From assembly GCF_017353255.1 (NCBI RefSeq), contig NZ_JAFMYU010000027.1, positions 22,752 through 86,751 of the forward strand: a stretch of DNA of 64,000 bases. The letters are read 5' to 3'. Under the pieces are notes generated by a model. The model was not told the origin of the DNA. It saw nothing but the letters and a program-made list of their open reading frames with translations, and made no database searches. Below, in pieces: positions 8,382-16,560 of the stretch. The position numbers and the translations under genes were made by a program. This stretch comes from Fibrella aquatilis (GTDB lineage Bacteria; Bacteroidota; Bacteroidia; Cytophagales; Spirosomataceae). Within the stretch, counting starts at the first letter, position 1. Each line of letters begins with the position of its first letter.

Positions 8382-8897
8382 ATGTTTCAACTCGACCCTA
8401 CGCGGACGTACCCGGCGGAGACGGAATCGCGGACGATTATCCGGTTTCAGGACTGCGACCCGCTGCAACACCTCAACAACGCCAAGTATTTCGATTATTA
8501 TTTCAACGCCCGCGAAGATCAGGTGGCCAAGCTCTATGGCTTTGCCCCGGCGCAATTGTTCCGCGAACTGAAAACCAGCTGGGTGGTGTATCAGCATCAG
8601 ATCGCCTACGTGCGCCCCGCCCTGGTGAGCGAGTGGGTGCGGATCATGTCGCGGCTGGTGTATTTCAGCGAAGACACCACCATCACCGAGTATTACATGA
8701 CCGACGACCGCAAAGAGCAGCTAAAAAATGTGCTCTGGGTCACGTCGAAATACATTAGCGTGGAAACGGGTAAGCGTATTCAGCACCACCCCGCCGTGAT
8801 GGACCTGCTGGGGGCTATCAAACTCCCCGGCGAAGACCTCCACAATATTCCCTTCAACGACCGTATCCGGGAGATCAAGCATAGCCTGGTGAAGTGA
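8382..8897 (+). CDS. Hotdog-fold acyl-CoA thioesterase (4HBT/YbgC-like)
   Basis: A 171-residue single hotdog-domain protein. The catalytic-type motif FQDCDPLQHLNN near residue 22 matches the D-x-G/L-H-x-N motif of 4-hydroxybenzoyl-CoA and YbgC thioesterases, in which the Asp is catalytic. The domain continues with YVRPALVSEWVRI and ends in a short C-terminal helix. The natural substrate cannot be read from sequence. It is a single gene, transcribed with GlyRS orientation but separated from it by the palindrome, so it may have its own promoter. The downstream neighbour msrA is convergent, six bases away. Confidence 0.85.
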   Translation: MFQLDPTRTYPAETESRTIIRFQDCDPLQHLNNAKYFDYYFNAREDQVAKLYGFAPAQLFRELKTSWVVYQHQIAYVRPALVSEWVRIMSRLVYFSEDTTITEYYMTDDRKEQLKNVLWVTSKYISVETGKRIQHHPAVMDLLGAIKLPGEDLHNIPFNDRIREIKHSLVK

Positions 8898-8903
8898 TAC
8901 TGC

Positions 8904-9542
8904 TTACACGCCCGATTTCAGTTTGCCCGCCATGGCTTTGCGCATCTTGGCTACTTTGGGCATCGACACGCTCTGGATATACGGCTGCTCGGGGTGGAGT
9001 TTGCAGTAGTTCTGGTGGTAGCCCTCGGCGGGGTAGAAGACCGTAAACGGCACCACTTCCGTCACCACAGTACCATTGTAGTGCTTCGAGGCATTGACGG
9101 TTTTAATGGCGGCTTCGATGGCTGCTTTCTCGGCGGGGGTGCGGTAGAAAGCCACCGACCGGTAGTCGCGACCCTGGTCAGGTCCCTGCCGATTGAGCGT
9201 GGTGGGGTCGTGGGCAGCGAAAAAGCCAACCAGCAGGTCATCATACGAGATCACTTTAGGGTCGTAATAGACCTGTACGGCTTCGGCATGGCCGGTTTCG
9301 TCGGTGCCCACTTCGCGGTAGGTAGGGTTTTTGGTGTGCCCGCCCGCATAGCCCGAAATAACCTCCCGAACGCCCTTCAGCTGATCGAAGGCTTCTTCCT
9401 GTGCCCAGAAACAACCACCCGCAAAGGTCGCTACAGCCTCGCCTGGTTTGGGTGTGGGTAACTTGGCCGGGGCCATATCCTGCGCCGAGGCATAACCGGC
9501 CAGCAAGGATAAACTCAAGGCAATGAACTGACTTAGTTTCAT
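8904..9542 (-). CDS. msrA: Exported peptide-methionine (S)-S-oxide reductase
   Basis: A 212-residue MsrA, which reduces the S-epimer of methionine sulfoxide in proteins. The catalytic Cys is in GGCFWAQEEAF (the usual GCFWG has Ala in place of the second Gly). The domain continues with GYAGG and ETGHAEAV. An N-terminal signal peptide ends at about residue 20 (YASAQD), so the enzyme works outside the cytoplasm. The protein ends with a short basic tail after the YCKLHPEQPYI segment carrying a likely resolving Cys. It is the last gene of a minus-strand cluster that also encodes an MsrP-like enzyme for the same repair task. Confidence 0.93.
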   Translation of the reverse strand: MKLSQFIALSLSLLAGYASAQDMAPAKLPTPKPGEAVATFAGGCFWAQEEAFDQLKGVREVISGYAGGHTKNPTYREVGTDETGHAEAVQVYYDPKVISYDDLLVGFFAAHDPTTLNRQGPDQGRDYRSVAFYRTPAEKAAIEAAIKTVNASKHYNGTVVTEVVPFTVFYPAEGYHQNYCKLHPEQPYIQSVSMPKVAKMRKAMAGKLKSGV

Positions 9543-9597
9543 GGTGACTGTATGTGATGATTGCTTTAATGGTTAACAAATTCTGCCCCTACTCCAT

Positions 9598-10335
9598 TCA
9601 TTTTTCTAGCGCTACCCTACCGGCCCCCAGCGTGGTTAAGGTGTTGGCCTGTTGCACGTAGGCAATCACGGCCCCGTTGGTGGGGTCGAAATCGGCGGGG
9701 GCGGTGAGGGTTGTCTGGCCGGTTTCCGAGGTGGGTACCGTGGCAAAGGCCCGCACTACGTTGTTATGCGTAAGGGTGTGGCCCGCGTTTTCGCCCCGAC
9801 TCACCACCGTAGTTGTGGTCTGACTAACCAGCGCCACATTGAGCACCGTGCCCGCCAACCTACCCGCTAACTTGTAGTTGACAGTGATTGTCTTCCCCTG
9901 CTGATTGGCCGTAAGCTGAACTGCTACGGGCGGCGTCTCACGTAGCGCGTCGGCTAGCAGCGACGTCATTTGGGCGCGATTCGAGCCAACAAATTCACGC
10001 TTACCGTTCAGGACGGCCTGAGGTGTGTAGATACTTCCAAGCTTAAACTGTCGGGCATACTGTTGTTGACGGGCGGTGTATTTGGCATCGCTGTATGGGT
10101 CGCGCCACCCCAGCCGATCCCAATAATCGACATGGAAGGAGAGGGCATACAAGGACTGTCCACTGGCTACTGCCTGCCTGCTCACTTCGGTCAGCAACCG
10201 GTCGGCGGGGGGGCAGCTAGAGCAGCCCTGCGAGGTAAACAACTCTACTACCGCCACAGGTTTAGACGGTTCGGGCCGGTGCGCCTGCACGGCAAAAAGG
10301 CCTGCCAGCGCCAGCATGATTAAGGTACGGTTCAT
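9598..10335 (-). CDS. DUF1223 family secreted thioredoxin-like protein
   Basis: A 245-residue exported protein with a signal peptide (about 1-18) and a DUF1223 domain. The block VELFTSQGCSSCPPAD (about residue 30) has a CxxC redox pair in a thioredoxin-like fold, followed by HVDYWDRLGW and a C-terminal beta-rich part. Function in the family is unproven. Its position between an MsrP-like enzyme and an exported MsrA suggests a part in envelope redox homeostasis, possibly delivering electrons to one of them; this is inference. Confidence 0.85.
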   Translation of the reverse strand: MNRTLIMLALAGLFAVQAHRPEPSKPVAVVELFTSQGCSSCPPADRLLTEVSRQAVASGQSLYALSFHVDYWDRLGWRDPYSDAKYTARQQQYARQFKLGSIYTPQAVLNGKREFVGSNRAQMTSLLADALRETPPVAVQLTANQQGKTITVNYKLAGRLAGTVLNVALVSQTTTTVVSRGENAGHTLTHNNVVRAFATVPTSETGQTTLTAPADFDPTNGAVIAYVQQANTLTTLGAGRVALEK

Positions 10336-10346
10336 TTGGTTTGTTG

Positions 10347-11153
10347 TTAAAGCCCTAAGTAATAATCGTAACCGCGTTCGGCCCAGTAATCGCGGGGGCG
10401 CTCGTCGGCGAATGTGATCGAGCCGATGCGCTTGAGGTTTTTTACGCCGTATTTCACCGGAATCAGCAGCCGTAGCGGGGCACCGTGGGGGGCGGTGATG
10501 GCCTCACCGTTCATCTCGTAGGCCAGCAGCGTCTGGGGGTGCAGCGCACTCGCCACGTCGAGGCCCACGTAGTAGCCTTTGTCGGGCGTTTCCATGCCCA
10601 GATGTTTATAGAAATCGGCTTCGTCGGTGGGTTTTTGGCCTGTGCGGGTGCCCAGGTCGTATTTCGCCACCAGGTCGGCCAGCCGGGCACCGGCCCAGTG
10701 CTGCACCTGACTCCAGCCTTCCACGCACTTGAAATCGAACACCAGATCATACTTCGGCAAGGCCTTGATGTCGGCCATCGTGAGCGTCAGCGACTTGCCC
10801 GGCTGGTTGATCTGGAGTTGCCAGGTGGCTGGGTCAACCGCCCCGCGCAGCCCTTCCATACCATTGATGCCCACCTGTTTGGTGGCTTTCGACACCGCGA
10901 AGGTGGGGGCCAGATGCTGATTTGAAAAAAAGACATTGGCCAGCCCTTCGTTGGCGTTTAGAATAGACCGCAGTGCCTTCGGAACGCCCTGTTCGATGGG
11001 TTTGGCCGTCAGCGCTTTCCAGATACCAACGGGCAGCAGGCTGGCTAGCCCAAACCAGGCAAAGGCTTTCAGCGTGCGGCGGCGAATCTGCTGTTCGGTA
11101 GTCAGGGCCTCGCGTTCGGGCATGTGGGGTGTTTGTTCGGTATCCATTTGCAT
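10347..11153 (-). CDS. MsrP/YedY-like molybdopterin sulfoxide reductase, catalytic subunit
   Basis: A 268-residue protein of the sulfite-oxidase fold. The Mo-ligating Cys is seen in DFKCVEGWSQVQHWAG, and the late motif APHGAPLRLLIPVKYG is conserved in YedY/MsrP. An N-terminal twin-arginine-like signal (RRRTLKAF followed by a hydrophobic stretch) indicates Tat export with cofactor loaded. MsrP repairs periplasmic methionine sulfoxide using electrons from a heme membrane protein. Its start codon overlaps the stop of the upstream cytochrome gene by one base (TGATG), so the two are translationally coupled and almost surely partners. YedY-type proteins of other specificity remain possible. Confidence 0.85.
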   Translation of the reverse strand: MQMDTEQTPHMPEREALTTEQQIRRRTLKAFAWFGLASLLPVGIWKALTAKPIEQGVPKALRSILNANEGLANVFFSNQHLAPTFAVSKATKQVGINGMEGLRGAVDPATWQLQINQPGKSLTLTMADIKALPKYDLVFDFKCVEGWSQVQHWAGARLADLVAKYDLGTRTGQKPTDEADFYKHLGMETPDKGYYVGLDVASALHPQTLLAYEMNGEAITAPHGAPLRLLIPVKYGVKNLKRIGSITFADERPRDYWAERGYDYYLGL

Positions 11154-11815
11154 CAGGCTTTTTCGTCGACTACATCAAATCCGGCCACCATGCTTCTGAA
11201 ATTGTTCCAGCCCGCCTTCACCACCTGCGCAATGTGGATGATGAAAAACAGCACATAGCCAATAGTAAGGGCAAAGTGAATGAGCCGGGCCATTTCGTAG
11301 CCCCCCAGCAGCGTGGTGAGCCACCAGAGCTGGGTGGGTTTGTAGATAGCCAGACCCGTCAGCAACGACCCCAGGCCCATGACAATAATGCTGGAATAGG
11401 CAATGCGCTGGGCGGCGTTGTATTTCTCTACTGGCAGCGGTGCCTTGCGGATACCCAGGTCGTGGAGGATTACCTGCCAGGCTTCGCGGAACGAATTACG
11501 TTTGGGCAGCAGGTAACGCCACTCGCCCGAAATAAACGTGTAGGCTACGTACAGGATGCCGTTGAGGGTGAAGAGCCACATAAACGCAAAGTGCCACGAC
11601 ATGCCCTGCGCCAGCCGGAAGGGCACGCCCAGGGCCTTGTAGAAGCCGTCGGGGAAAAACGACAGCAGCGTGTAGCCGCCCACGGTGATCTTGTAGGGGT
11701 CGTAGGCCCAGTAGATAAGCAGGCCGCTCCAGATCATGAGCGACAGCACGGGAAAGTTGATCCAGTGAAACCAGCGGATTGCCAGGGGGTGCTTATTGTC
11801 AACAATACGTTTCAT
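11153..11815 (-). CDS. Cytochrome b561-type membrane subunit
   Basis: A 220-residue membrane protein of the di-heme b561/Ni-Fe-hydrogenase cytochrome b class with four to five membrane segments. His residues in candidate heme-ligand positions are seen in AIRWFHWINF (residue ~17), SWHFAFMWLF, RLIHFALTIGY and FFIIHIAQVV. It would pass electrons from quinol to the coupled molybdopterin enzyme encoded next, playing the role MsrQ plays in proteobacteria, though MsrQ itself is a different family. First gene of the minus-strand cluster running to msrA. Confidence 0.85.
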   Translation of the reverse strand: MKRIVDNKHPLAIRWFHWINFPVLSLMIWSGLLIYWAYDPYKITVGGYTLLSFFPDGFYKALGVPFRLAQGMSWHFAFMWLFTLNGILYVAYTFISGEWRYLLPKRNSFREAWQVILHDLGIRKAPLPVEKYNAAQRIAYSSIIVMGLGSLLTGLAIYKPTQLWWLTTLLGGYEMARLIHFALTIGYVLFFIIHIAQVVKAGWNNFRSMVAGFDVVDEKA

Positions 11816-12028
11816 GCGCTGTGCTGCTTTGTACTGTCAATATACGTGGTTGGCCTCCGGCAGGTTTGAGTGAGGCATTATTCGGTGGCAAGGTTGGGCC
11901 TGTTTAACCAGAAAATAATACGGCTTTGAGCCAACAATGTACGGGTGAAGGGGCGTTTACCTTTGGCTGTGAACGTGTAGCCTGAAGAACGAAACACCTC
12001 TGCTGCAACTGAATCGGCCCTGAATCTA

Positions 12029-12036
12029 TACCTTTG
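12029..12036 (+). promoter_or_regulatory. Bacteroidota -7 element upstream of gnd
   Basis: TACCTTTG matches TAnnTTTG and sits about 70 bases upstream of the gnd start, in the 290-base divergent gap shared with the cytochrome gene. No convincing -33 TTG at exact spacing is seen. Nothing else is evident in the gap. Confidence 0.5.
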
Positions 12037-12106
12037 GCCTTCCTAAGCACGTTCGCTGCCGTTAGCCACTTGGCCAGATCAGATCAATCAACCCGCATTT
12101 CCCTCA

Positions 12107-13561
12107 ATGCATATGAATACACAAACACCCCCCAATACCTACGCCTTTGGCATGATTGGCCTGGGCACCATGGGCCGCAACCTGCTGCTCAACATGGCCG
12201 ATCACGGTTTCGCCGTGGCCGGTTACGACAAAAATCCCGCCCAGTCGGTGCTGCTTCAGCAGGAAGCCACGCCGGGTACTACCGTGCAGGGCTTTACGGA
12301 TATAGCGCCGTTTGTCAAGAGTCTGAAAAGCCCCCGTGCCATCATGATGCTGGTGCCCGCCGGTAAGATTGTCGACAGCGTCATTGCCGATCTGTTGCCC
12401 CTGCTCGATCAGGGCGACATTATCATCGACGGGGGTAATTCGCACTTTACCGATACGGCGCTCCGTGATGCGGCCTTGCAGGAAAAAGGCCTTCATTTCT
12501 TCGGCATGGGCATTTCGGGGGGCGAAGAAGGTGCCCGGCGCGGCCCTAGTATGATGCCCGGCGGCGACAAAGAGGCCTATCAGTACGTGAAGCCCATTCT
12601 GGACGCCGTGGCGGCGCAGGTGAATGGCGACCCCTGCGTGACCTACATTGGTCCTGGCGCGGCGGGGCACTTCGTGAAAATGGTGCACAATGGCATCGAG
12701 TACGCCCTCATGCAACTGATTGCCGAAACCTATGAATTGATGCGCAAAGGGCTCAAACTGGATAACGCCGCCATGGGGGCCGTGTTTACAGGCTGGAACG
12801 AGGGTCGCCTGCAATCGTTTCTGATCGACATTACCAAAGACATCTTCGCTTTCCACGAACCCGGCCAAACCGAGGTGCTGCTGGACCAGATTAAAGACGA
12901 GGCCCGCGCCAAAGGTACCGGCAAATGGACCTCACAGGTGGCCATGGACCTTGTCACGCCCATTCCGGCTATCGACAGTGCCGTTTCGTTGCGTGACCTC
13001 TCGAAATACAAGGCCCTCCGCGTGGCCGCTGCTGGTCTTTACAGCAACGAACTGCCAACGCTGAACGTAGATAAAGACGCGTTTCTGGCGAAACTGGAGC
13101 AGGCATTTTACTTTGCCATGATTACCACCTACGCCCAGGGTATGCACCTGCTGGCTTCGGCCTCGACCCAGATGAATTACGACCTGAACCTGACCGAGAT
13201 CACCAAAATATGGCGGGGTGGCTGCATTATCCGAGCTGCTTTCCTGGAAACCATGCTCACGGCTTACCGGGCCAACCCCACGCTGGAGCACCTGCTGCTG
13301 GCCCCGGAAGTACAAAGCCTCATCGACGAAACCCAGGCTGGCATACGAGCGGTGGTGGCGGCGGGTATAACGGCGGGCATTGCCATCCCCACCTACGCCA
13401 CCTCGCTTGGTTATTTTGATGCTCTGCGGACTGCCAACATGCCTGCCAACCTAATTCAGGCCCAGCGCGATTACTTTGGCGCGCACACCTACGAGCTGAT
13501 CGGCAAAGAGGGCGTTTTCCACTCGCAATGGCAGGGCGACGCCACCGTAATGCCCGAGTAA
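12107..13561 (+). CDS. gnd: 6-phosphogluconate dehydrogenase, decarboxylating
   Basis: A 484-residue NADP-dependent enzyme of the oxidative pentose phosphate pathway that converts 6-phosphogluconate to ribulose 5-phosphate and CO2. The NADP fold opens with MIGLGTMGRNLL, and the substrate signature is ISGGEEGARRGPSMMPGG. The catalytic Lys lies in FVKMVHNGIEYA. The length is normal for the long, dimeric type. Two nearby starts (12107 and 12113) are both possible. A perfect 18-bp hairpin lies just past the stop. Confidence 0.95.
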   Translation: MHMNTQTPPNTYAFGMIGLGTMGRNLLLNMADHGFAVAGYDKNPAQSVLLQQEATPGTTVQGFTDIAPFVKSLKSPRAIMMLVPAGKIVDSVIADLLPLLDQGDIIIDGGNSHFTDTALRDAALQEKGLHFFGMGISGGEEGARRGPSMMPGGDKEAYQYVKPILDAVAAQVNGDPCVTYIGPGAAGHFVKMVHNGIEYALMQLIAETYELMRKGLKLDNAAMGAVFTGWNEGRLQSFLIDITKDIFAFHEPGQTEVLLDQIKDEARAKGTGKWTSQVAMDLVTPIPAIDSAVSLRDLSKYKALRVAAAGLYSNELPTLNVDKDAFLAKLEQAFYFAMITTYAQGMHLLASASTQMNYDLNLTEITKIWRGGCIIRAAFLETMLTAYRANPTLEHLLLAPEVQSLIDETQAGIRAVVAAGITAGIAIPTYATSLGYFDALRTANMPANLIQAQRDYFGAHTYELIGKEGVFHSQWQGDATVMPE

Positions 13562-13574
13562 GCTAATTTAGCTC

Positions 13575-13619
13575 CAACAGCGGTATAATGCAGGCTACCC
13601 TTGCATTATACCGCTGTTG
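13575..13619 (+). terminator. Perfect 18-bp hairpin after gnd
   Basis: Arms 13575-13592 and 13602-13619 are exact reverse complements with a nine-base loop. There is no T-tract, so it may be a 3' stabilising or processing structure as much as a terminator. The arms are shorter than in the long palindrome family and lack its shared apex. Confidence 0.7.
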
Positions 13620-13653
13620 CTGTACTAAAACTATTAATTGAGTGCTATTGACA

Positions 13654-14412
13654 ATGGTAACTTGTAAAAACTGCCACCATCGTTTTGAAGGAAATTTTTG
13701 CAACACGTGCGGTCAGTCTGCGCATACGCACGACATTAACCTGCATTATATCATTCACGAAATTCAGCACGGGGTTATTCATGTTGACAGAGGCTTCTTT
13801 TTTACCATCAAAGAGTTGTTTACCAGACCCGGTGAATCAATCAGAGACTATATTGGAGGAAAACGGGTAGATCATTTCAAGCCACTAGCCTTTGTATTGA
13901 TTTTATCGACTATTTATGCGTTTTTAAGTCATTCGTTGAATGACAACTCTTTTTTGGAAGATTTCATGTTGGGATTTAAATCAGTACCGGATAGCAAAGG
14001 AGAAAAAACGTCTTACGTGGCTGTTAATTGGTTAATAACACACTACGCATATACCAGTCTGCTACTTATTCCAATCTATTCACTGGCATCTTATTTAGCA
14101 TTTATAAAGTCAAAATACAATTATTTTCAGCATCTAGTACTAAACGCATTTCTGTCAGGACAGGCAACACTAGTTCACATTGTATATCTCTTCATTACAT
14201 ACCTTATTAATAAAAACAACCCCAACTATGCGCTTGATTATATAGAAATACTGATTGGATTTCTGCTAACCTTATGGACCTACTCTCAATTCTTCAATGG
14301 CCTAAAAACGTGGCAAACTGTAGCGCTCACGGTTCTAAATTACATGTTAAATGTTGTTTTTGTAGCAGTGTGTTTTATGATACTATTTTTTCTATCAAAG
14401 CTGTTCAGCTAA
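13654..14412 (+). CDS. DUF3667 membrane protein with zinc ribbon
   Basis: A ~252-residue protein that starts with a four-Cys zinc ribbon (CKNCHHRFEGNFCNTCGQ), followed by the DUF3667 conserved region and four to five membrane helices in the last 170 residues. DUF3667 proteins are common in Bacteroidota; their function is unknown. The start ATG at 13654 places the ribbon at the N-terminus. Base composition is clearly more AT-rich than the neighbours, hinting at different origin or at relaxed codon selection. It stands alone, with a weak hairpin downstream. Confidence 0.8.
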   Translation: MVTCKNCHHRFEGNFCNTCGQSAHTHDINLHYIIHEIQHGVIHVDRGFFFTIKELFTRPGESIRDYIGGKRVDHFKPLAFVLILSTIYAFLSHSLNDNSFLEDFMLGFKSVPDSKGEKTSYVAVNWLITHYAYTSLLLIPIYSLASYLAFIKSKYNYFQHLVLNAFLSGQATLVHIVYLFITYLINKNNPNYALDYIEILIGFLLTLWTYSQFFNGLKTWQTVALTVLNYMLNVVFVAVCFMILFFLSKLFS

Positions 14413-14414
14413 AA

Positions 14415-14462
14415 ATAAGGACTTCGCTGCACGGCTAACATAGACGTACAACGAAGTCCCTC
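14415..14462 (+). terminator. Weak hairpin after the DUF3667 gene
   Basis: GGACTTCG (14419-14426) pairs with CGAAGTCC (14452-14459) over a 25-base loop. No T-tract follows on the plus strand, but reading the minus strand the run TTATTTTT follows it, so it may terminate the deacetylase transcript. Confidence 0.5.
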
Positions 14463-14503
14463 AATTAAGTTTCGGCTACCAGCCTGAGCTGGTGATATGC
14501 TGA

Positions 14504-15412
14504 TTACCCTTTAAAACTGCCCACCATGTTGTTGTGGAGCGTCTTGGCTGACCAGTAACCACTGGCAATAATCCGACGGATACTTTGAAGGGGATATTGC
14601 TCATCGCGTTTTTTGTCGGCCAGTTGGAAGGCGGCCAGGTACTTCAGCTTCTGCAATTCAACGGCGGCTTCATGGTTCCAGAGACCAAACGGGTACACAA
14701 AATACTTCACCGGCTTACCCGTGATTTCTTCCAGCAACTGCCGGGGTTCCACGGCCTGTGCCTGCCAGTCGGCCGCAGTGTATTTCTTGGCGTTATGGTG
14801 GTCCCAGGTGTGGCAGCATACTTCGTGGCCTTTGTCCGAGAGGTCTTTGATCTGGGCTTTGCTCATATAAGGCTGCTTGCCATGCCGACCAATGGCCACC
14901 GTCATGATGCCAAACATGGCCTTGAAACCGTGCTTGTTCAATATGGGCAGGGCGTTGGTATACTGGTCTTCGTCGCCATCGTCGAAAGTCAGAAATACGG
15001 GCTTGGTGGGCAAGGCGGCACCGGTGGTGAGGTAGGCGTAGAGTTGATCGGCGGTGATAGCGTGGTAGCCACTATCTTTCAACATCTGCATCTGCTGCAC
15101 AAAAACGCTGGTAGGGCAGATGTAGTCTTTAGCGCTTTTCGAGTCGGTGCCGCGCCACTCCCGAATTTGGTGGTAGCATAGAATAGGTACCTGCTTGCGG
15201 GCAATGATCGTGGCTGGGTCAGCTAGTTTGCCCGTTGGCAGGGCCGTGGTGGCCGTTGCGCTGGTGTCGGTGCCAGAGCTAGTAGCTGGAGTAGCAGCCG
15301 TTTCAGTAACGGCCGTAGTAGCCTGACCGTCGCCGGTTTTTTTGTTGCTGTTACAGCTTGCGGCGAGTGTGCCCACTAACAGGGCCAGGAAAAGTGAGTT
15401 ACGGGTGAACAT
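14504..15412 (-). CDS. Polysaccharide deacetylase-family lipoprotein (NodB domain)
   Basis: A 302-residue outer-surface lipoprotein with lipobox LAASC at about residue 20 and a Thr/Ala-rich linker. The NodB domain follows: motif 1 is FLTFDDGDEDQY (catalytic and metal-binding Asp pair), and motif 2 is HTWDHH (HxxxH metal ligands). YFVYPFG gives the motif 3 region. NodB enzymes deacetylate N-acetylated sugars of polysaccharides or peptidoglycan; the substrate cannot be told here. Flanked by unrelated genes on both sides, so it appears monocistronic. Confidence 0.88.
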   Translation of the reverse strand: MFTRNSLFLALLVGTLAASCNSNKKTGDGQATTAVTETAATPATSSGTDTSATATTALPTGKLADPATIIARKQVPILCYHQIREWRGTDSKSAKDYICPTSVFVQQMQMLKDSGYHAITADQLYAYLTTGAALPTKPVFLTFDDGDEDQYTNALPILNKHGFKAMFGIMTVAIGRHGKQPYMSKAQIKDLSDKGHEVCCHTWDHHNAKKYTAADWQAQAVEPRQLLEEITGKPVKYFVYPFGLWNHEAAVELQKLKYLAAFQLADKKRDEQYPLQSIRRIIASGYWSAKTLHNNMVGSFKG

Positions 15413-15672
15413 AAGGCTATTTCAGTTTGGTCAAAATTAGCCATTCTAGTCATTATCCGAACTTATTCCAACGATGTAATAGGCTGTTGAATCAGTCGAT
15501 GTCAACTGGGCAATGGTTTAGCTGTCGGGTAAAAATCTACTGACTTTGTAGAATATAATGCACAGCGAAAGTGCCCTTTAGTACGCTAACAGCCACATAA
15601 TCAGGCATTGGTATGCATGTTGCCTATAAGGTTGGTAGTCTTATAAACTGACAACCCAAATCTTACAACATC

Positions 15673-16497
15673 ATGGCAACGATTGGAAAACAAATTGCCG
15701 ATTTTTTCGCTGGTGGATCAACCACCGACAATGATGAGGGCCTGCGTGGCCTGTTCGTCTCAGAGTTGCAGGGCATGTACTACGCCGAGAAAGCGCTGGT
15801 AGACAACATGCCCAACATGGCCGATGCCGCCACCACCGATGAGGTACGGCAGGCATTTCAGCACCACCTTGAAGAAACGCGCGGTCAGGTAACCCGTCTG
15901 GAACGCATCTTCGATAGCATTGGCGTATCAGCCGATGACAAAACATGCAACGCTATCGATGGCCTTGCCGATGATGCCGACGAGGTAATCAGCAGCACAG
16001 AATCGGGGTCACTGACGCGTGACGCCGGGCTGATTATTGCTGCGCAGAAAGTGGAACACCACGAGATTGCCGCCTATGGATCACTTCATGCCCTCGCGCA
16101 GTTGCTGGGCTACACCGAAGCAGCTCAGTTGATCGAGCAGTCGTTGCAGGAAGAAAAGAACACCGACAAGAAACTGACTCAGTTGGCCGAATCGTTCGTA
16201 AACGAGCGGGCAAAAGCCGAGGGCAAAAACGACCAAAATTATTCAAGCCCAAATCGCCTTAATTATTACGAAGATGATAACAACGGTAGGTCAACGGTAG
16301 GGTCGGAAAGCACCAGTGGCGATCGGTCTGGTTATGCTGCCGGAGCCAACTACCAAAGCGGTTCGGCCATGGATAACACAACCAGCTACAGCGGTAGCGG
16401 CTCAACCGATCGTGAGCCTATGCAACAGGCCGGTTTTTCACCAGGACGTGAAGGTTCATCAGGCAATGCAACGTCGGGTGGAACGTTAGGTGTATAG
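15673..16497 (+). CDS. DUF892 ferritin-like (YciE) protein with long Gly/Ser tail
   Basis: A 274-residue protein whose first ~175 residues match DUF892/YciE, a ferritin-like four-helix bundle with metal-ligand Glu and His residues (for example ELQGMYYAEKAL and KVEHHEIAAYG). YciE-like proteins are linked to stress responses. The last ~100 residues are low-complexity, rich in Gly, Ser, Asn and Tyr, with no clear fold; this tail is an unusual addition. A strong intrinsic terminator follows at 16523. Confidence 0.85.
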   Translation: MATIGKQIADFFAGGSTTDNDEGLRGLFVSELQGMYYAEKALVDNMPNMADAATTDEVRQAFQHHLEETRGQVTRLERIFDSIGVSADDKTCNAIDGLADDADEVISSTESGSLTRDAGLIIAAQKVEHHEIAAYGSLHALAQLLGYTEAAQLIEQSLQEEKNTDKKLTQLAESFVNERAKAEGKNDQNYSSPNRLNYYEDDNNGRSTVGSESTSGDRSGYAAGANYQSGSAMDNTTSYSGSGSTDREPMQQAGFSPGREGSSGNATSGGTLGV

Positions 16498-16522
16498 ACG
16501 CCCTTTCGGAATCTTCCTCCAT

Positions 16523-16555
16523 AAAAAAAGCGGCTCCATTTCTGGAGCCGCTTTT
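16523..16555. terminator. Bidirectional intrinsic terminator
   Basis: A 13-bp stem (GCGGCTCCA core, 16526-16538 with 16543-16555) is flanked by an A run on the left and a T run on the right, so it can serve both the DUF892 gene and the convergent purA. Confidence 0.9.
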
Positions 16556-16560
16556 GCTGT

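Noticed and set aside
11129..11869. Open frame opposite the cytochrome b gene
   Set aside because: Composition is of a shadow (many His, Gln, Arg) and the minus-strand gene is coherent.
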